DNA of 64,000 nt, from positions 1,860,001 through 1,924,000 of the forward strand of contig OZ240668.1 of the NCBI GenBank assembly GCA_965198655.1, given 5' to 3'. Numbering within the stretch: position 1 is the stretch's first letter; every line of letters begins with the position of its first letter. Below, piece by piece: positions 16,584 to 25,035 of this stretch. The notes beneath the pieces were generated by a model. It was given only the letters and a program-made list of their open reading frames with translations, did no database searches and was not told the DNA's origin. The stretch is from Lichenicola sp965198655 (lineage in GTDB: Bacteria > Pseudomonadota > Alphaproteobacteria > Acetobacterales > Acetobacteraceae). The position numbers and the translations under genes were made by a program.

Positions 16584-17219
16584 ATGGCATCGGCGGTTGA
16601 GAACATGGAGCAGAAGACGCGTCCGCACGGGCTGGGAGCCTCCCGTCCGGGCGGGCCTGGCGGGCAGGGCGGCCAGGGTGGGGGCCAAGGTGGTGGATTG
16701 GGTGGCGAGCACGGCGCCGGCACCGGGCTGTTGTTCCTGCGCGAGGAGCAGATGCGGCTGGCGCAGGACCTGTTCTTCTTCGCCTACCGGGACCTCACCG
16801 CGTCGGCCGACGCCATCCTGGCCGAGCTCGGGCTGGGCCGGGCGCACCACCGCGCGCTGCACTTCGTCGGGCGCCGTCCCGGCATCGCGGTGAGCGAGCT
16901 GCTGGCGCTGCTGCGAATCACCAAGCAGAGCCTGGCGCGTGTACTGGGGGAGCTAGTCGAGCGCGGCTTCGTGCTGCAGGCACGGGGACCGCGCGATCGG
17001 CGGCAGCGGCTGCTGAGCCTGACCGACGGAGGCAGGGCGCTGGAGCGCCGCCTGTTCGAGCGGCAGCGCGAGCGGATGGTGGCGGCCTATCGCGACGCCG
17101 GCGGCACAGCGGTGGACGGGTTCCGTCGCGTCATGCGCGGGGTGATGAACGAGGACACGCGGCGCCTGCTGGAGCCGCAGGAACCGGCAGTGCCAGTGCT
17201 GCGTCGGAGTGCGGGCTGA
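16584..17219 (+). CDS. MarR-family transcriptional regulator
   Basis: A winged-helix regulator of 211 residues. The core covers about residues 60-170: SVSELL-type recognition helix (GIAVSELLALLRITKQSLARVL), then LVERGFVLQARGPRDRRQRLLSLTDGGRAL, the classic MarR wing. The first 45 residues are an unusual Gly/Gln-rich low-complexity tract (GGPGGQGGQGGGQGGGLGG) not seen in the family core. ATG 16605 is an alternative start. The gene diverges from ilvE and overlaps by one base with a response regulator gene, forming an operon with a two-component pair. The ligand is unknown. Confidence 0.88.
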   Translation: MASAVENMEQKTRPHGLGASRPGGPGGQGGQGGGQGGGLGGEHGAGTGLLFLREEQMRLAQDLFFFAYRDLTASADAILAELGLGRAHHRALHFVGRRPGIAVSELLALLRITKQSLARVLGELVERGFVLQARGPRDRRQRLLSLTDGGRALERRLFERQRERMVAAYRDAGGTAVDGFRRVMRGVMNEDTRRLLEPQEPAVPVLRRSAG

Positions 17220-17923
17220 TGGACGCGAGCGCGGAGGCGGCCCACGTCCTGGTGGTGGACGACGACGCACCGCTGCGCAGCCTGCTGCAGCGCTACCTGC
17301 TGGGCCAGGGGTTCCGGGTGTCCACCGCCGGCAGCGCCGGCGACGCGCGCCGGCTGCTGGGGGCGATGCAGCCGGACCTGATGGTGCTGGACGTGACCAT
17401 GCCGGGCGAGACCGGGCTGCAGCTCACACGCGCGCTGCGCGAGGACGGCCACGACCTGCCGATCCTGCTGCTGACCGCCCGCGGCGAGCCGCAGGACCGG
17501 ATCGCCGGGCTCGAGGCTGGGTCGGACGACTATCTCGGCAAGCCGTTCGAGCCGCGCGAGCTGCTGCTGCGGCTGCGCGCCCTGCTGCGCCGGATCGGTC
17601 CGCCGGCGCCGACCGAGAACGCCCGGCCGGTGCGGCTGGGCCCGCTGGAATTCGATCCGGTGCGCGGGCTGCTGGAGGGCACGGACGGACCGGTGCACCT
17701 GACCGGCGGCGAGGCGGCGCTGCTCACGGTGCTGGCGCGCCATCCCGGCGAGGTGCTGTCGCGCGAGGCGATCGCGCGCACGCTGGAGATGGACGAGGCG
17801 GGCGAGCGGGCGATCGACGTGCAGGTGACCCGGCTGCGCCGTCGCATCGAGGCCGACCCGCGCGAGCCGCGCTACCTGCACACGGTGCGCGGCCGCGGCT
17901 ACGTGCTGCGGCCGGGAACCTGA
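17219..17923 (+). CDS. OmpR-family response regulator
   Basis: A two-component regulator of 234 residues. The receiver domain covers about residues 9-125, with acidic residues in VDDD, the phosphorylated Asp at about 58 (MVLDVTMPG) and the conserved Lys in GKPFEP. The C-terminal winged helix includes LTGGEAALLTVLARHPGEVLSRE and VTRLRRRIE...LHTVRGRGYVL. Its ATG overlaps the MarR-family stop by one base. The sensor kinase gene follows 16 bases later. The OmpR/EnvZ type is clear, but whether it controls porins is not shown. Confidence 0.93.
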   Translation: MDASAEAAHVLVVDDDAPLRSLLQRYLLGQGFRVSTAGSAGDARRLLGAMQPDLMVLDVTMPGETGLQLTRALREDGHDLPILLLTARGEPQDRIAGLEAGSDDYLGKPFEPRELLLRLRALLRRIGPPAPTENARPVRLGPLEFDPVRGLLEGTDGPVHLTGGEAALLTVLARHPGEVLSREAIARTLEMDEAGERAIDVQVTRLRRRIEADPREPRYLHTVRGRGYVLRPGT

Positions 17924-17939
17924 ACGGCGGCCGGACGCC

Positions 17940-19373
17940 GTGATCCGCGCCGGGCAGCCCCTGCTGCCGCCGGAGCCGGCGCCGCCGCGGCCGCGTCCGG
18001 CGCTTCGTTCCTGGCGCCTGCCCTGGCGCTTGCCTTGGCGCCTGCGGCTCGACCGGCCGATGCGCCGCGTGCTGCCGCGCTCGCTACTCGGCCGCTCGCT
18101 GCTGATCCTGCTGATCCCGCTGCTGGTGACCCAGGGCATCTCGCTGGAGTTGTTCTACGGCAGCCACCTCGACGTGGTGTCGCGTCGGCTGTCCGGGGCC
18201 GTGAGCGGGGAGATCACCGAGACCCTGCTGCTGCTGGAGCGCACCCACCGCAAGGCGGACCGCGACTGGCTGCTGCAGAGTGCCGCCACCCAGTTTCAGC
18301 TCGGCATGACCATGCGGCCGCACGCCCGCCTGCTGACGCGGGGCTCGACCAACGTGCTCGGGCCGATGGACGAGGACCTGGCGGCGGCGTTGCACCAGAT
18401 CGGCCTGCCGTTCGACGTGGACTGGGTGTCCGACCCGCACACCGTGGCGATCCACATCCAGCTCCCGGACGGGGTGCTGGACGTGGCGGCGCCCCGCAAG
18501 CGGCTCGACGTGGGCCCGATCTGGATCTTCGTGACCTGGGTGGCGGGCAGCGCGCTGCTGCTGTTCGGTATCGCCGCGCTGTTCATGCGCAACCAGGTCC
18601 GCGCGATCCGGCGCTTGGCGCGAGCGGCGGAAGCGTTCGGCATGGGGCGCGATCCCGGCCCGATCCGGCCGGAAGGCGCGCAGGAGGTACGCAAGGCGGC
18701 CGGCGCCTTCAACCGGATGCAGGAGCGGATCCTGCGCTTCGTGGCGCAGCGCACGGCGATGCTGGCCGGCGTGTCGCACGACCTGCGCACGCCGCTGACC
18801 CGTCTGCGCCTGACGCTGGCGATGCTGCCGCAGAGCGGCCGGGTCGACGCCGCGTCGCTGGTCCCGGACATCGGCGGCATGGTGTCCGACGTCGAGGAGA
18901 TGGACCGCATGATCGAGGGCTACTTGTCCTTTGCCCGCGGCGAGGGGGCCGAGCAGGCAGAGCCGGTCTGCCTGGCCGTGCTGCTGGAGGAGGTGGCCGG
19001 GGCGGCGGTGCGCACCGGTGCGGAGGTGCTGTCGGTGTCGGCCGGGCCGATGCCCGACATCGTGCTGCGGCAGGGCGCGATCCGGCGGGTGCTGACCAAC
19101 CTGCTGGAGAACGCGCGCCGGCATGGCGGACGCATCGCCATTGCCGCGACGGCGGAGGCGCGTGCGGTGGTGGTGCTGGTGGACGATGACGGGCCGGGCA
19201 TTCCCGACCACCGACGCGAGCAGATGTTCCGCGCCTTCGAGAGCGGCTCGGGCGGCGGCACCGGGCTCGGCCTGACCATCGCGCGGGACATCATCCAGGC
19301 GCATGGCGGCGACATCTGGCTGGAGCGCAGCCCGCTGGGCGGCTTGCGCGTGCGGATCAGGCTGCCGTTCTGA
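17940..19373 (+). CDS. EnvZ-type sensor histidine kinase
   Basis: An inner-membrane sensor of 477 residues. A Pro/Arg-rich cytoplasmic N-terminus is followed by a first membrane segment (about residues 50-70, LLILLIPLLVTQG), a periplasmic domain of about 120 residues, a second membrane segment (IFVTWVAGSALLLFG), HAMP, the phosphoacceptor His at about 280 (GVSHDLRTPLTRLRL), and the ATPase boxes NLLENARRHG, DDGPGIP and GTGLGLTIARDI. It starts with GTG. It is the partner of the OmpR-type regulator just upstream, and a repeat copy follows its stop. Confidence 0.93.
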   Translation: MIRAGQPLLPPEPAPPRPRPALRSWRLPWRLPWRLRLDRPMRRVLPRSLLGRSLLILLIPLLVTQGISLELFYGSHLDVVSRRLSGAVSGEITETLLLLERTHRKADRDWLLQSAATQFQLGMTMRPHARLLTRGSTNVLGPMDEDLAAALHQIGLPFDVDWVSDPHTVAIHIQLPDGVLDVAAPRKRLDVGPIWIFVTWVAGSALLLFGIAALFMRNQVRAIRRLARAAEAFGMGRDPGPIRPEGAQEVRKAAGAFNRMQERILRFVAQRTAMLAGVSHDLRTPLTRLRLTLAMLPQSGRVDAASLVPDIGGMVSDVEEMDRMIEGYLSFARGEGAEQAEPVCLAVLLEEVAGAAVRTGAEVLSVSAGPMPDIVLRQGAIRRVLTNLLENARRHGGRIAIAATAEARAVVVLVDDDGPGIPDHRREQMFRAFESGSGGGTGLGLTIARDIIQAHGGDIWLERSPLGGLRVRIRLPF

Positions 19374-19380
19374 ACGTTCG

Positions 19381-19547
19381 GCCAGGAAGCAAGGCCATGG
19401 CTCTGCCCATCGATCTGCTTCGCAGCACCGATCTGCCTCGCAGATCGGTCCGCTGGGGCCGGAGGCCCCAGACCACTATTCCTTAAGAATTGGGTTTGAA
19501 GGGCTTCGCCCTTCATGGGGTCCAGGGGCAAGGCCCCTGGCCTTCGC
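19381..19547. repeat. Multi-hairpin intergenic repeat, copy 3 (inverted, with insert)
   Basis: This is the copy-1 sequence on the other strand, bounded by GCCAGGAAGCAAGGCC and CCCCTGGCCTTC. It contains an extra segment of about 43 bases at 19407-19449 that itself holds two near-copies of CGATCTGCTTCGCAG. It lies between the convergent sensor kinase and bamE genes. Confidence 0.8.
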
Positions 19548-19564
19548 CGCCCATTGGACTCCGG

Positions 19565-20140
19565 CTACGGCAGGGTATTGCCGGCGCCGCCGTGGCCGGC
19601 GCCGTTATTGCTGCCGAAGCCGCCGAGGCCGCCGGAGCCGGGCCCGCCGCCCAGCGTGTCGCCGCCCAGCGAACCGAGCGGGTTGTAGCGCCCGACATTG
19701 CCGATCAGTTGCTGCATGAAGGTCGCCTCGCTGCCGGGCGACGGGGTGACCCGGCCGACCATGGCGACGTCGTGGGCATTGGACTGGTCCAGGCGGCGGA
19801 AGCTGCGCAGGGTGCCGTTGCCGTCGAAGTTCAGCACCAGGACCTGCTGGTGGTCGATCTTCGGGCGCGCCAGCGGCACGGGTGCCGTCACCTCGCCGAT
19901 GTAGTACCAGGTGTTGTCGTCGAAGGTGGCGCGTGCGGTCGGCGAGCCGAGTAGGGCGGTCACGTCGGCGCGCGTGGTCGTGCCCGGGACCAGCTTGTCG
20001 TAGTCCTCCTTTTCCACCATCTGTCCGCGTTCGGTCGGGATCGGCGAGAACAAGGCGCAGCCGGACAGAAGCAGCGAGGCCGCCAGCACGGTGCCGAGAA
20101 GCAGGCCGAGGCGGGGACGGGCGGCGGTGACGGTCGGCAT
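19565..20140 (-). CDS. bamE: Outer membrane assembly lipoprotein BamE (SmpA/OmlA)
   Basis: A component of the BAM complex that inserts beta-barrel proteins into the outer membrane. The signal sequence ends in a lipobox (LLLSGC, Cys at about residue 28). The BamE fold is marked by YDKLVPGTTTRADVTALLGSP and NTWYYIG, then VLVLNFDGNGTLRSF. The C-terminus has a Gly-rich low-complexity tail (GGGPGSGGLGGFGSNNGAG) common in alphaproteobacterial members. It diverges from yceD, and the region between holds both promoters. Confidence 0.92.
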   Translation of the reverse strand: MPTVTAARPRLGLLLGTVLAASLLLSGCALFSPIPTERGQMVEKEDYDKLVPGTTTRADVTALLGSPTARATFDDNTWYYIGEVTAPVPLARPKIDHQQVLVLNFDGNGTLRSFRRLDQSNAHDVAMVGRVTPSPGSEATFMQQLIGNVGRYNPLGSLGGDTLGGGPGSGGLGGFGSNNGAGHGGAGNTLP

Positions 20141-20331
20141 GGCGGGCGACGGTCCTTCCTTGGGTCGACGCCCGGTTGCCCGGATGCCGCGACATGTCCT
20201 AGTCGATGCGGGTCGATGGGGCGCCGGCGTCGAGCGACGAACCGCGTCGTCGCCGTCGGGTGCCCGAACGGCCGGACGGTGTCAACCGGATTGCCGCAGC
20301 CGGACCATGCGGCCGCAGGAGGAAACGCCAG

Positions 20332-20919
20332 GTGAGTCAGCAGCCGGAGCTGTCGCGCAGGATCCAGGTCAGGACGCTCGGGCCCGCACGGCCGGGGATG
20401 GTCGCCCTCAATGCGGCCGTGGAGGCGACGGCGGCGGAGTGCCTGGCGCTCGCGCGCCGGCTCGACCTGCCGTCCGTGCAGTCCATGCAGTGCCGGTTCC
20501 GCTTGTCCGGCGCCGATGCCTTCGGCCGCGTGACCGCGGACGGGCTGCTGCAGGCCACGCTGGATCAGGTCTGCGTCGCCACGCTGGACCAGTTCACCAC
20601 GACGGTGACGGAGCGGTTCACGGTGCGGTTCGTGCCCGATGAGCAGATGCCGGACGACGCTCTGGGAGCGGATGGGGGAACGGCGCTCGATCCGGACGAA
20701 GATGACGACCTGCCCTACAACAACGGGACGATCGACCTCGGCGAGGCCGCCGCCGAGCAGCTTGCGCTGGCGCTCGATCCCTATCCGCGCAAGCCGGGTG
20801 CGGTTCTGCCGCCGGAGGTCGCCAGCGTCGACCTGCCGGGCGAAGACGTCGTCGAGGCGGAGCCGGACCGGCCCAACCCGTTCGCCGCCCTGGCGGCCCG
20901 GCGGCGCAGCGACAACTAG
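20332..20919 (+). CDS. yceD: YceD/DUF177 family protein
   Basis: A 195-residue protein of the DUF177 family, linked to large ribosomal RNA accumulation and usually located just before rpmF, as here. The core has CLALARRLDLPSVQSMQCRF, QVCVATLDQF and the acidic DEDDDLPYNNGTIDLGEAAAEQL segment, which is diagnostic. I start it at GTG 20332, preceded by AGGAGGAAACGCCAG, an excellent ribosome-binding site. It begins the yceD-rpmF-plsX-fabH-ihfA series. Confidence 0.92.
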   Translation: MSQQPELSRRIQVRTLGPARPGMVALNAAVEATAAECLALARRLDLPSVQSMQCRFRLSGADAFGRVTADGLLQATLDQVCVATLDQFTTTVTERFTVRFVPDEQMPDDALGADGGTALDPDEDDDLPYNNGTIDLGEAAAEQLALALDPYPRKPGAVLPPEVASVDLPGEDVVEAEPDRPNPFAALAARRRSDN

Positions 20920-21085
20920 CCGTCACTTCCGGCCACAGGGGTCGCTTGCGGAGGCGGGACAGCTCTGGTAGACGCCGCCGCTCATCTGACGCGCGTCGGC
21001 CGCGCCGTCGTCTTCCGGGCGTCCCCCGGGGCGACCCTCGTGCGGCATGCGCCCTGTCGGCACGAAACTGGAGGGGCTCAGGCCC

Positions 21086-21289
21086 ATGGCTGTTCCCAAG
21101 AGAAAGACCTCGCCGTCCCGCGCCGGCATGCGGCGCAGCCACCAGGCGCTGCCGCGTGAGGCGCACAACGACTGCTCGAACTGCGGCGAGCTCAAGCGCC
21201 CGCACCACGTGTGCGGCCATTGCGGCCATTACGACGGCCGCGAGGTCGTGCAGGCCGGCAAGGCGCTGAAGGGTGCCGTGCGGATCTGA
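21086..21289 (+). CDS. rpmF: 50S ribosomal protein L32
   Basis: A 67-residue large-subunit protein beginning AVPKRKTSPSRAGMRRSHQ. It carries a zinc-ribbon with the pairs CSNC and CGHC, so it is the zinc-binding form. It sits between yceD and plsX, the standard order. The ATG at 21086 follows a GGAGGGGCTCAGGCCC leader. A perfect hairpin overlaps the stop codon. Confidence 0.96.
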   Translation: MAVPKRKTSPSRAGMRRSHQALPREAHNDCSNCGELKRPHHVCGHCGHYDGREVVQAGKALKGAVRI

Positions 21290-21308
21290 TCGGGACCTGA
21301 TCCCGATC
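21288..21308 (+). terminator. Hairpin between rpmF and plsX
   Basis: A perfect 8-bp inverted repeat GATCGGGA / TCCCGATC with a 5-base loop begins inside the rpmF stop codon and ends 38 bases before plsX. No T-run follows. It may reduce read-through into plsX or protect the rpmF message. Confidence 0.45.
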
Positions 21309-21346
21309 CCGGCCAGGCGTGCCGCGCGGATGACCGGCAGGGCAGA

Positions 21347-22555
21347 ATGAGCCCCGTTCCGGAGGATCCGACCGAGGACGCCGGTGTCGGTCCCTATTCC
21401 CTGGCCGTCGACGCGATGGGCGGGGACGGCGCGCCGGAGATCGTCGTGGGCGGGCTGGCCCTGGCGGCAGAGCGCCATCCGGCCGCCCGGTTCCTTTTGA
21501 TCGGCGACGAGGCGCTGCTGCTACCCCTGCTGGCTCGATCGAACGCAGCCCGTGCGGTTTGCACCGTTCGGCACGCGGCGTCGGTCATCAACAACGAGAT
21601 GAAGGGCACCGCGGCGCTGCGGCTGCGCGACTCCTCCATGCGCGTGGCGATGAATGCGGTGGCCCGGCACGAGGCGCAGGGCGTGGTGTCGGCCGGCAAT
21701 TCCGGCGCGCTGCTGGCGCTGGCCAAGATCGTGGTCAAGACCATGCCCGGGATCGACCGGCCGGCGCTGGCGGCGATCAGCCCGTCGGCGCGCGGCGACG
21801 TGGTGATGCTCGACCTCGGCGCCAACGTGGCCTGCGACAGCCGCAACCTGGTCGAGTTCGCGGTGATGGGCGAGGCGTTCGCCCGCGTCGTGCTCGGCCT
21901 GCCGTCGCCCACGATCGGCCTGCTGAACGTCGGCTCGGAGCAGATGAAGGGCGACGACCGGCTGCGCCAGGCGGCCGAGATGCTGCGCGAGAGCCCGATC
22001 GGCGGCCAGTTCCACGGCTTCGTCGAGGGCCACGACATCACCGCCGGCACCACCGACGTGGTGGTCACCGACGGCTTCACCGGCAACGTCGCCTTGAAGA
22101 CCGGGGAAGGCGCGCTGAAGCTGGCCGGGACCCTGCTGAGGCAGGTGTTCAACGCCGGCATGATGTCGCGGCTGGGCTACGTGCTGGCGCGTCCAGGCCT
22201 GGACCGCATGCGCGAATGGCTCGACCCGCGCCGCTACAATGGCGCCGTGCTGGTCGGGCTGAACGGCGTTGTGGTGAAGTCCCATGGCGGCGCCGACGCG
22301 GAAGCCTTCGCCCACGCGATCGACGTGGCCATGGACATGGTGACGCATCGCTTCAACGACCGGATACGCGCCGGCGTCGCCGGGCTCGGGGCGAAGGCGG
22401 AACGGGCCGAGGCGCCGGAACCGCTGGCGCCGGAACCGCTGGCATCCGAACCGCTGGCGCCGGACCTGTCCCTCGCCTCCGCCCCGTCCGTCCTCGATCC
22501 ACCGGGCGCCGCCGGAAGCATCGCCGCGGCTGGCAGCCTCGCCGCCACCGGCTGA
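21347..22555 (+). CDS. plsX: Phosphate acyltransferase PlsX
   Basis: PlsX makes acyl-phosphate from acyl-ACP for phospholipid synthesis. It begins with the family signature LAVDAMGGDGAPEIVVGGL and contains VSAGNSGALLALAKIV, DLGANV, GLLNVGSEQMKG and DVVVTDGFTGNVALKT. The core is about 340 residues. The C-terminal 45 residues are a low-complexity tail with repeats of EPLAPEPLA. It is followed by fabH, the common plsX-fabH pair linking fatty acid and phospholipid synthesis. Confidence 0.96.
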   Translation: MSPVPEDPTEDAGVGPYSLAVDAMGGDGAPEIVVGGLALAAERHPAARFLLIGDEALLLPLLARSNAARAVCTVRHAASVINNEMKGTAALRLRDSSMRVAMNAVARHEAQGVVSAGNSGALLALAKIVVKTMPGIDRPALAAISPSARGDVVMLDLGANVACDSRNLVEFAVMGEAFARVVLGLPSPTIGLLNVGSEQMKGDDRLRQAAEMLRESPIGGQFHGFVEGHDITAGTTDVVVTDGFTGNVALKTGEGALKLAGTLLRQVFNAGMMSRLGYVLARPGLDRMREWLDPRRYNGAVLVGLNGVVVKSHGGADAEAFAHAIDVAMDMVTHRFNDRIRAGVAGLGAKAERAEAPEPLAPEPLASEPLAPDLSLASAPSVLDPPGAAGSIAAAGSLAATG

Positions 22556-22624
22556 ACGCCGTCCATCGCGACGGTCCAGGCCGACGCATCCCCGCCTGAC
22601 GCATAACGAACCCGACGGATCTCC

Positions 22625-23587
22625 ATGTCGTTCCGCTCCACCTTTCTCGGCGCCGGCACCTATCTTCCGGAACGGGTCGTCGGCAACGACGAGCTCGCGT
22701 TGCGGGTCGATACCTCCGACGCGTGGATTCGCGAGCGCACCGGCATCGGGCAGCGCTACCTGGCCGGTCCGCACGAGACCTGCGCCTTCATGGCCGCCGC
22801 GGCGGCCCGTGCGGCGCTGTCGGCGGCGGGCATCGAGGCGTCGGAAGTGGATGCGGTGCTGCTGGCGACCAGCACGCCGGACCAGCCCTTTCCCGCCACC
22901 GCCGTGCGCGTGCAGGCGGCGCTCGGCATGACCGGCGGCTACGCCTTCGACCTGTCCGCGGCCTGCAGCGGCTTCGTCTACGCCTTGTCGATGGCCGACT
23001 CGCTGATCCGCTCGGGCCAAGCCCGGACCGTGCTGGTGATCGGCGCGGAGGTATTCTCGCGGCTGTTGGACTGGCAGGACCGCGCCACCTGCGTGCTGTT
23101 CGGGGACGGGGCGGGCGCGTTGGTTCTGCGGGCGGGACCGGCGGATGGGCCGGGGTTGTTGTCGACCCATCTGCACTCGGACGGCACCACCGGCGACTTG
23201 CTGTATGTCGACGGCTGGGCCGGCCGCGGCGAGGCGAGCGGTCACCTGCGCATGAGCGGCCGGGAGATCTTCCGTCATGCCGTGTCCAAGCTGGCGGCTG
23301 CGGTCGACGAGGCGCTGGCGGCCAACGGGCTTGCCTATGCCGACGTGGACTGGCTGGTGCCGCACCAGGCCAACAAGCGGATCATCGACGGGATGGGACG
23401 CAAGCTGGGATTGCCGCCGGAGCGGGTGGTGGTGACGGTGGACCGCCACGCCAACACCTCGGCGGCGTCCATCCCGCTCGCCTTCGCCGAGGCGGTCGGC
23501 GACGGCCGTATCCGGCCCGGTGACCTGGTGCTGATGGAGGCGCTCGGCGGCGGCCTGACCTGGGGTTCGGCGCTGCTTCGCCTGTGA
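22625..23587 (+). CDS. fabH: Beta-ketoacyl-ACP synthase III
   Basis: Initiates fatty acid synthesis by condensing acetyl-CoA with malonyl-ACP. The full Cys-His-Asn triad is visible: Cys about 114 (AACSGFVYAL), His about 247 (PHQANKRIID) and Asn about 277 (HANTSAASIP). It also has DTSDAWIRERTGI near the start and the final GGGLTWGSALLRL. The length, 320 residues, is normal. It follows plsX by about 70 bases and is followed by a terminator-like hairpin. Confidence 0.97.
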   Translation: MSFRSTFLGAGTYLPERVVGNDELALRVDTSDAWIRERTGIGQRYLAGPHETCAFMAAAAARAALSAAGIEASEVDAVLLATSTPDQPFPATAVRVQAALGMTGGYAFDLSAACSGFVYALSMADSLIRSGQARTVLVIGAEVFSRLLDWQDRATCVLFGDGAGALVLRAGPADGPGLLSTHLHSDGTTGDLLYVDGWAGRGEASGHLRMSGREIFRHAVSKLAAAVDEALAANGLAYADVDWLVPHQANKRIIDGMGRKLGLPPERVVVTVDRHANTSAASIPLAFAEAVGDGRIRPGDLVLMEALGGGLTWGSALLRL

Positions 23588-23614
23588 GCATCGGGTTGTA
23601 GCGTCCGGGAGACA

Positions 23615-23650
23615 CCTCGGGGCGGACGCGTGTCCGGACGCCGCCCGAGG
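23615..23650 (+). terminator. Hairpin downstream of fabH
   Basis: CCTCGGGGCGG pairs with CCGCCCGAGG, with one bulged G, around a 15-base loop, starting 28 bases after the fabH stop and followed by GTTTCC. It probably ends the plsX-fabH transcript before ihfA, which has its own AT-richer upstream region. Confidence 0.5.
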
Positions 23651-23800
23651 GTTTCCACTGGTCGATCCGAGATCGCACCGTCGGAGTCTGAATCAGCTTG
23701 AGAAGCAGGCACTTGCTCGCCTTGCTTCAGATAACGTCATAGCGGAAGCGCTTTTAAACGTTGGTTTGACGGCTGTTGGTGCCGTGCTTACGGTCTCGTC

Positions 23801-24115
23801 ATGAGTACCGTGACGAGAGCCAGCCTGGCGGAGCACATCTATACCCAGGTGGGCCTGTCGCGGAACGAGTCGGCGGCGTTGCTGGAAGCGGTACTGGAGC
23901 AGCTCGCGCTGGCGCTTGCAGCCGGAGATCCGGTCAAGATCAGCGGCTTCGGCACCTTCTCTGTCAGGCAGAAGGGCCGTCGGATCGGCCGCAATCCTAA
24001 GACCGGCCTGGAGGTGCCGATCATGCCGCGTTCGGTGCTGGTGTTCCGCCCCAGCCAGGTGCTGAAGGCGCGCGTCAACGGGCACGAGCCGACCGGCGAG
24101 GACGACGCCGCATGA
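23801..24115 (+). CDS. ihfA: Integration host factor alpha subunit
   Basis: A DNA-bending nucleoid protein of the HU/IHF family, 104 residues. It reads TRASLAEHIYTQVGLSRNES, then the family signature GFGTFSVRQKGRRIGRNPKTG and the DNA-arm segment. The 'GLEVPI' and 'VLVFRPSQVLKARVN' parts favour IhfA over HU. It overlaps the next gene, a MerR-type regulator, by 4 bases (ATGA), the usual neighbour of ihfA. Confidence 0.93.
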   Translation: MSTVTRASLAEHIYTQVGLSRNESAALLEAVLEQLALALAAGDPVKISGFGTFSVRQKGRRIGRNPKTGLEVPIMPRSVLVFRPSQVLKARVNGHEPTGEDDAA

Positions 24116-24690
24116 GCCAGGGGGGTGGCTGGGAGTCGGATCCGGACGAGGACGGCTACGGGCAGGATGACGAGCCGCGCGACGCGCTGCCGGACCGCGG
24201 CGGCCGCCCGAAGAAGAGCCCCTCTGCCTTTCGCACCATCAGCGAGGTCGCCGACGACCTTCACATTCCGCAGCATGTGCTCAGGTTCTGGGAAACGCGG
24301 TTTCCCCAGGTCAAGCCGCTGAAGCGCGGCGGCGGCCGGCGCTACTACCGGCCCGACGACATCGCCCTGCTGCGCCGCATCTCCGACCTGCTCTACATCC
24401 AGGGCTACACCATCAAGGGGGTGCAGCGCCTGCTGCGCGAGGGCGACGGAACCCTGTCCGGCGAGCTGCCGCCGCCGGACGTGGCCGATCGCGGGGACGA
24501 CGAGCCGGCGCCAGCGCTGGCGGGCGTGGAGCACATCCCGGCGCCGCCGGAGGCGGACGAGGCAAACCTGCCGGCACCGGCGCCGGTGGTCGAGGCGGAC
24601 GAGCGGGAGATCGAGGTGCGCCGCCTGCGCCACGCGCTGATCGCGGTGCTGGGGGAGCTGGAGCTGATACGGGAGCGGTTGGCAGGGTAG
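24112..24690 (+). CDS. MerR-family transcriptional regulator
   Basis: A 192-residue protein. The MerR winged helix lies at about residues 40-110: FRTISEVADDLHIPQHVLRFWETRFPQ split as helix-turn-helix, then RGGGRRYYRPDDIALLRRI. It is the shortened MerR type found next to ihfA in alphaproteobacteria, with an acidic N-terminus, a Pro/Ala/Glu linker and a short helical C-terminus (EIEVRRLRHALIAVLGELEL). No metal-binding cysteines are present, so it is not a metal sensor. It is coupled to ihfA by a 4-base overlap. Confidence 0.9.
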   Translation: MSQGGGWESDPDEDGYGQDDEPRDALPDRGGRPKKSPSAFRTISEVADDLHIPQHVLRFWETRFPQVKPLKRGGGRRYYRPDDIALLRRISDLLYIQGYTIKGVQRLLREGDGTLSGELPPPDVADRGDDEPAPALAGVEHIPAPPEADEANLPAPAPVVEADEREIEVRRLRHALIAVLGELELIRERLAG

Positions 24691-24950
24691 GGGGTGGTGA
24701 GTAGGCCGTCGACACCAGGAGGTTCGGTCCAGTCGCATCCACCTCCAACGGAAGGGATGCCTGCACGACTGTGCCACGTTCGACCCCGCCATCCACGACC
24801 CCGCCGACCTACTGGATGAGGAGCCCCGTCGGGCCGTAGCCATGGCAGCCTATGGATTGCAGACCCGTCGGCTCCGGCACGGCGCCTCCATCGCCCGGTG
24901 GATTGCGGTTCCCGAAGCCGGCTGCTACATCCCCCATGCCGAATGGCGAG

Positions 24951-25027
24951 CGGGCAGTAGCGCAGCCTGGTAGCGCATCAGTCTGGGGGACTGGGGGTCG
25001 TGGGTTCGAATCCCGCCTGCCCGACCA
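24951..25027 (+). tRNA. tRNA-Pro (anticodon GGG)
   Basis: A complete 77-base tRNA with encoded CCA. The acceptor stem is CGGGCAG / CTGCCCG, the D arm includes GCGC...GCGC, and the anticodon stem TCAGT / ACTGG closes the loop CTGGGGG, giving anticodon GGG for proline codons CCC and CCT. The T arm has the GTTCGAATCC core. It lies between the ihfA-merR pair and a convergent permease gene. Confidence 0.95.
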
Positions 25028-25035
25028 CCGCTCGT

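Noticed and set aside
21521..23449. A 642-codon minus-strand frame over plsX and fabH
   Set aside because: Antisense to two genes with complete catalytic motifs; composition is that of a shadow frame.
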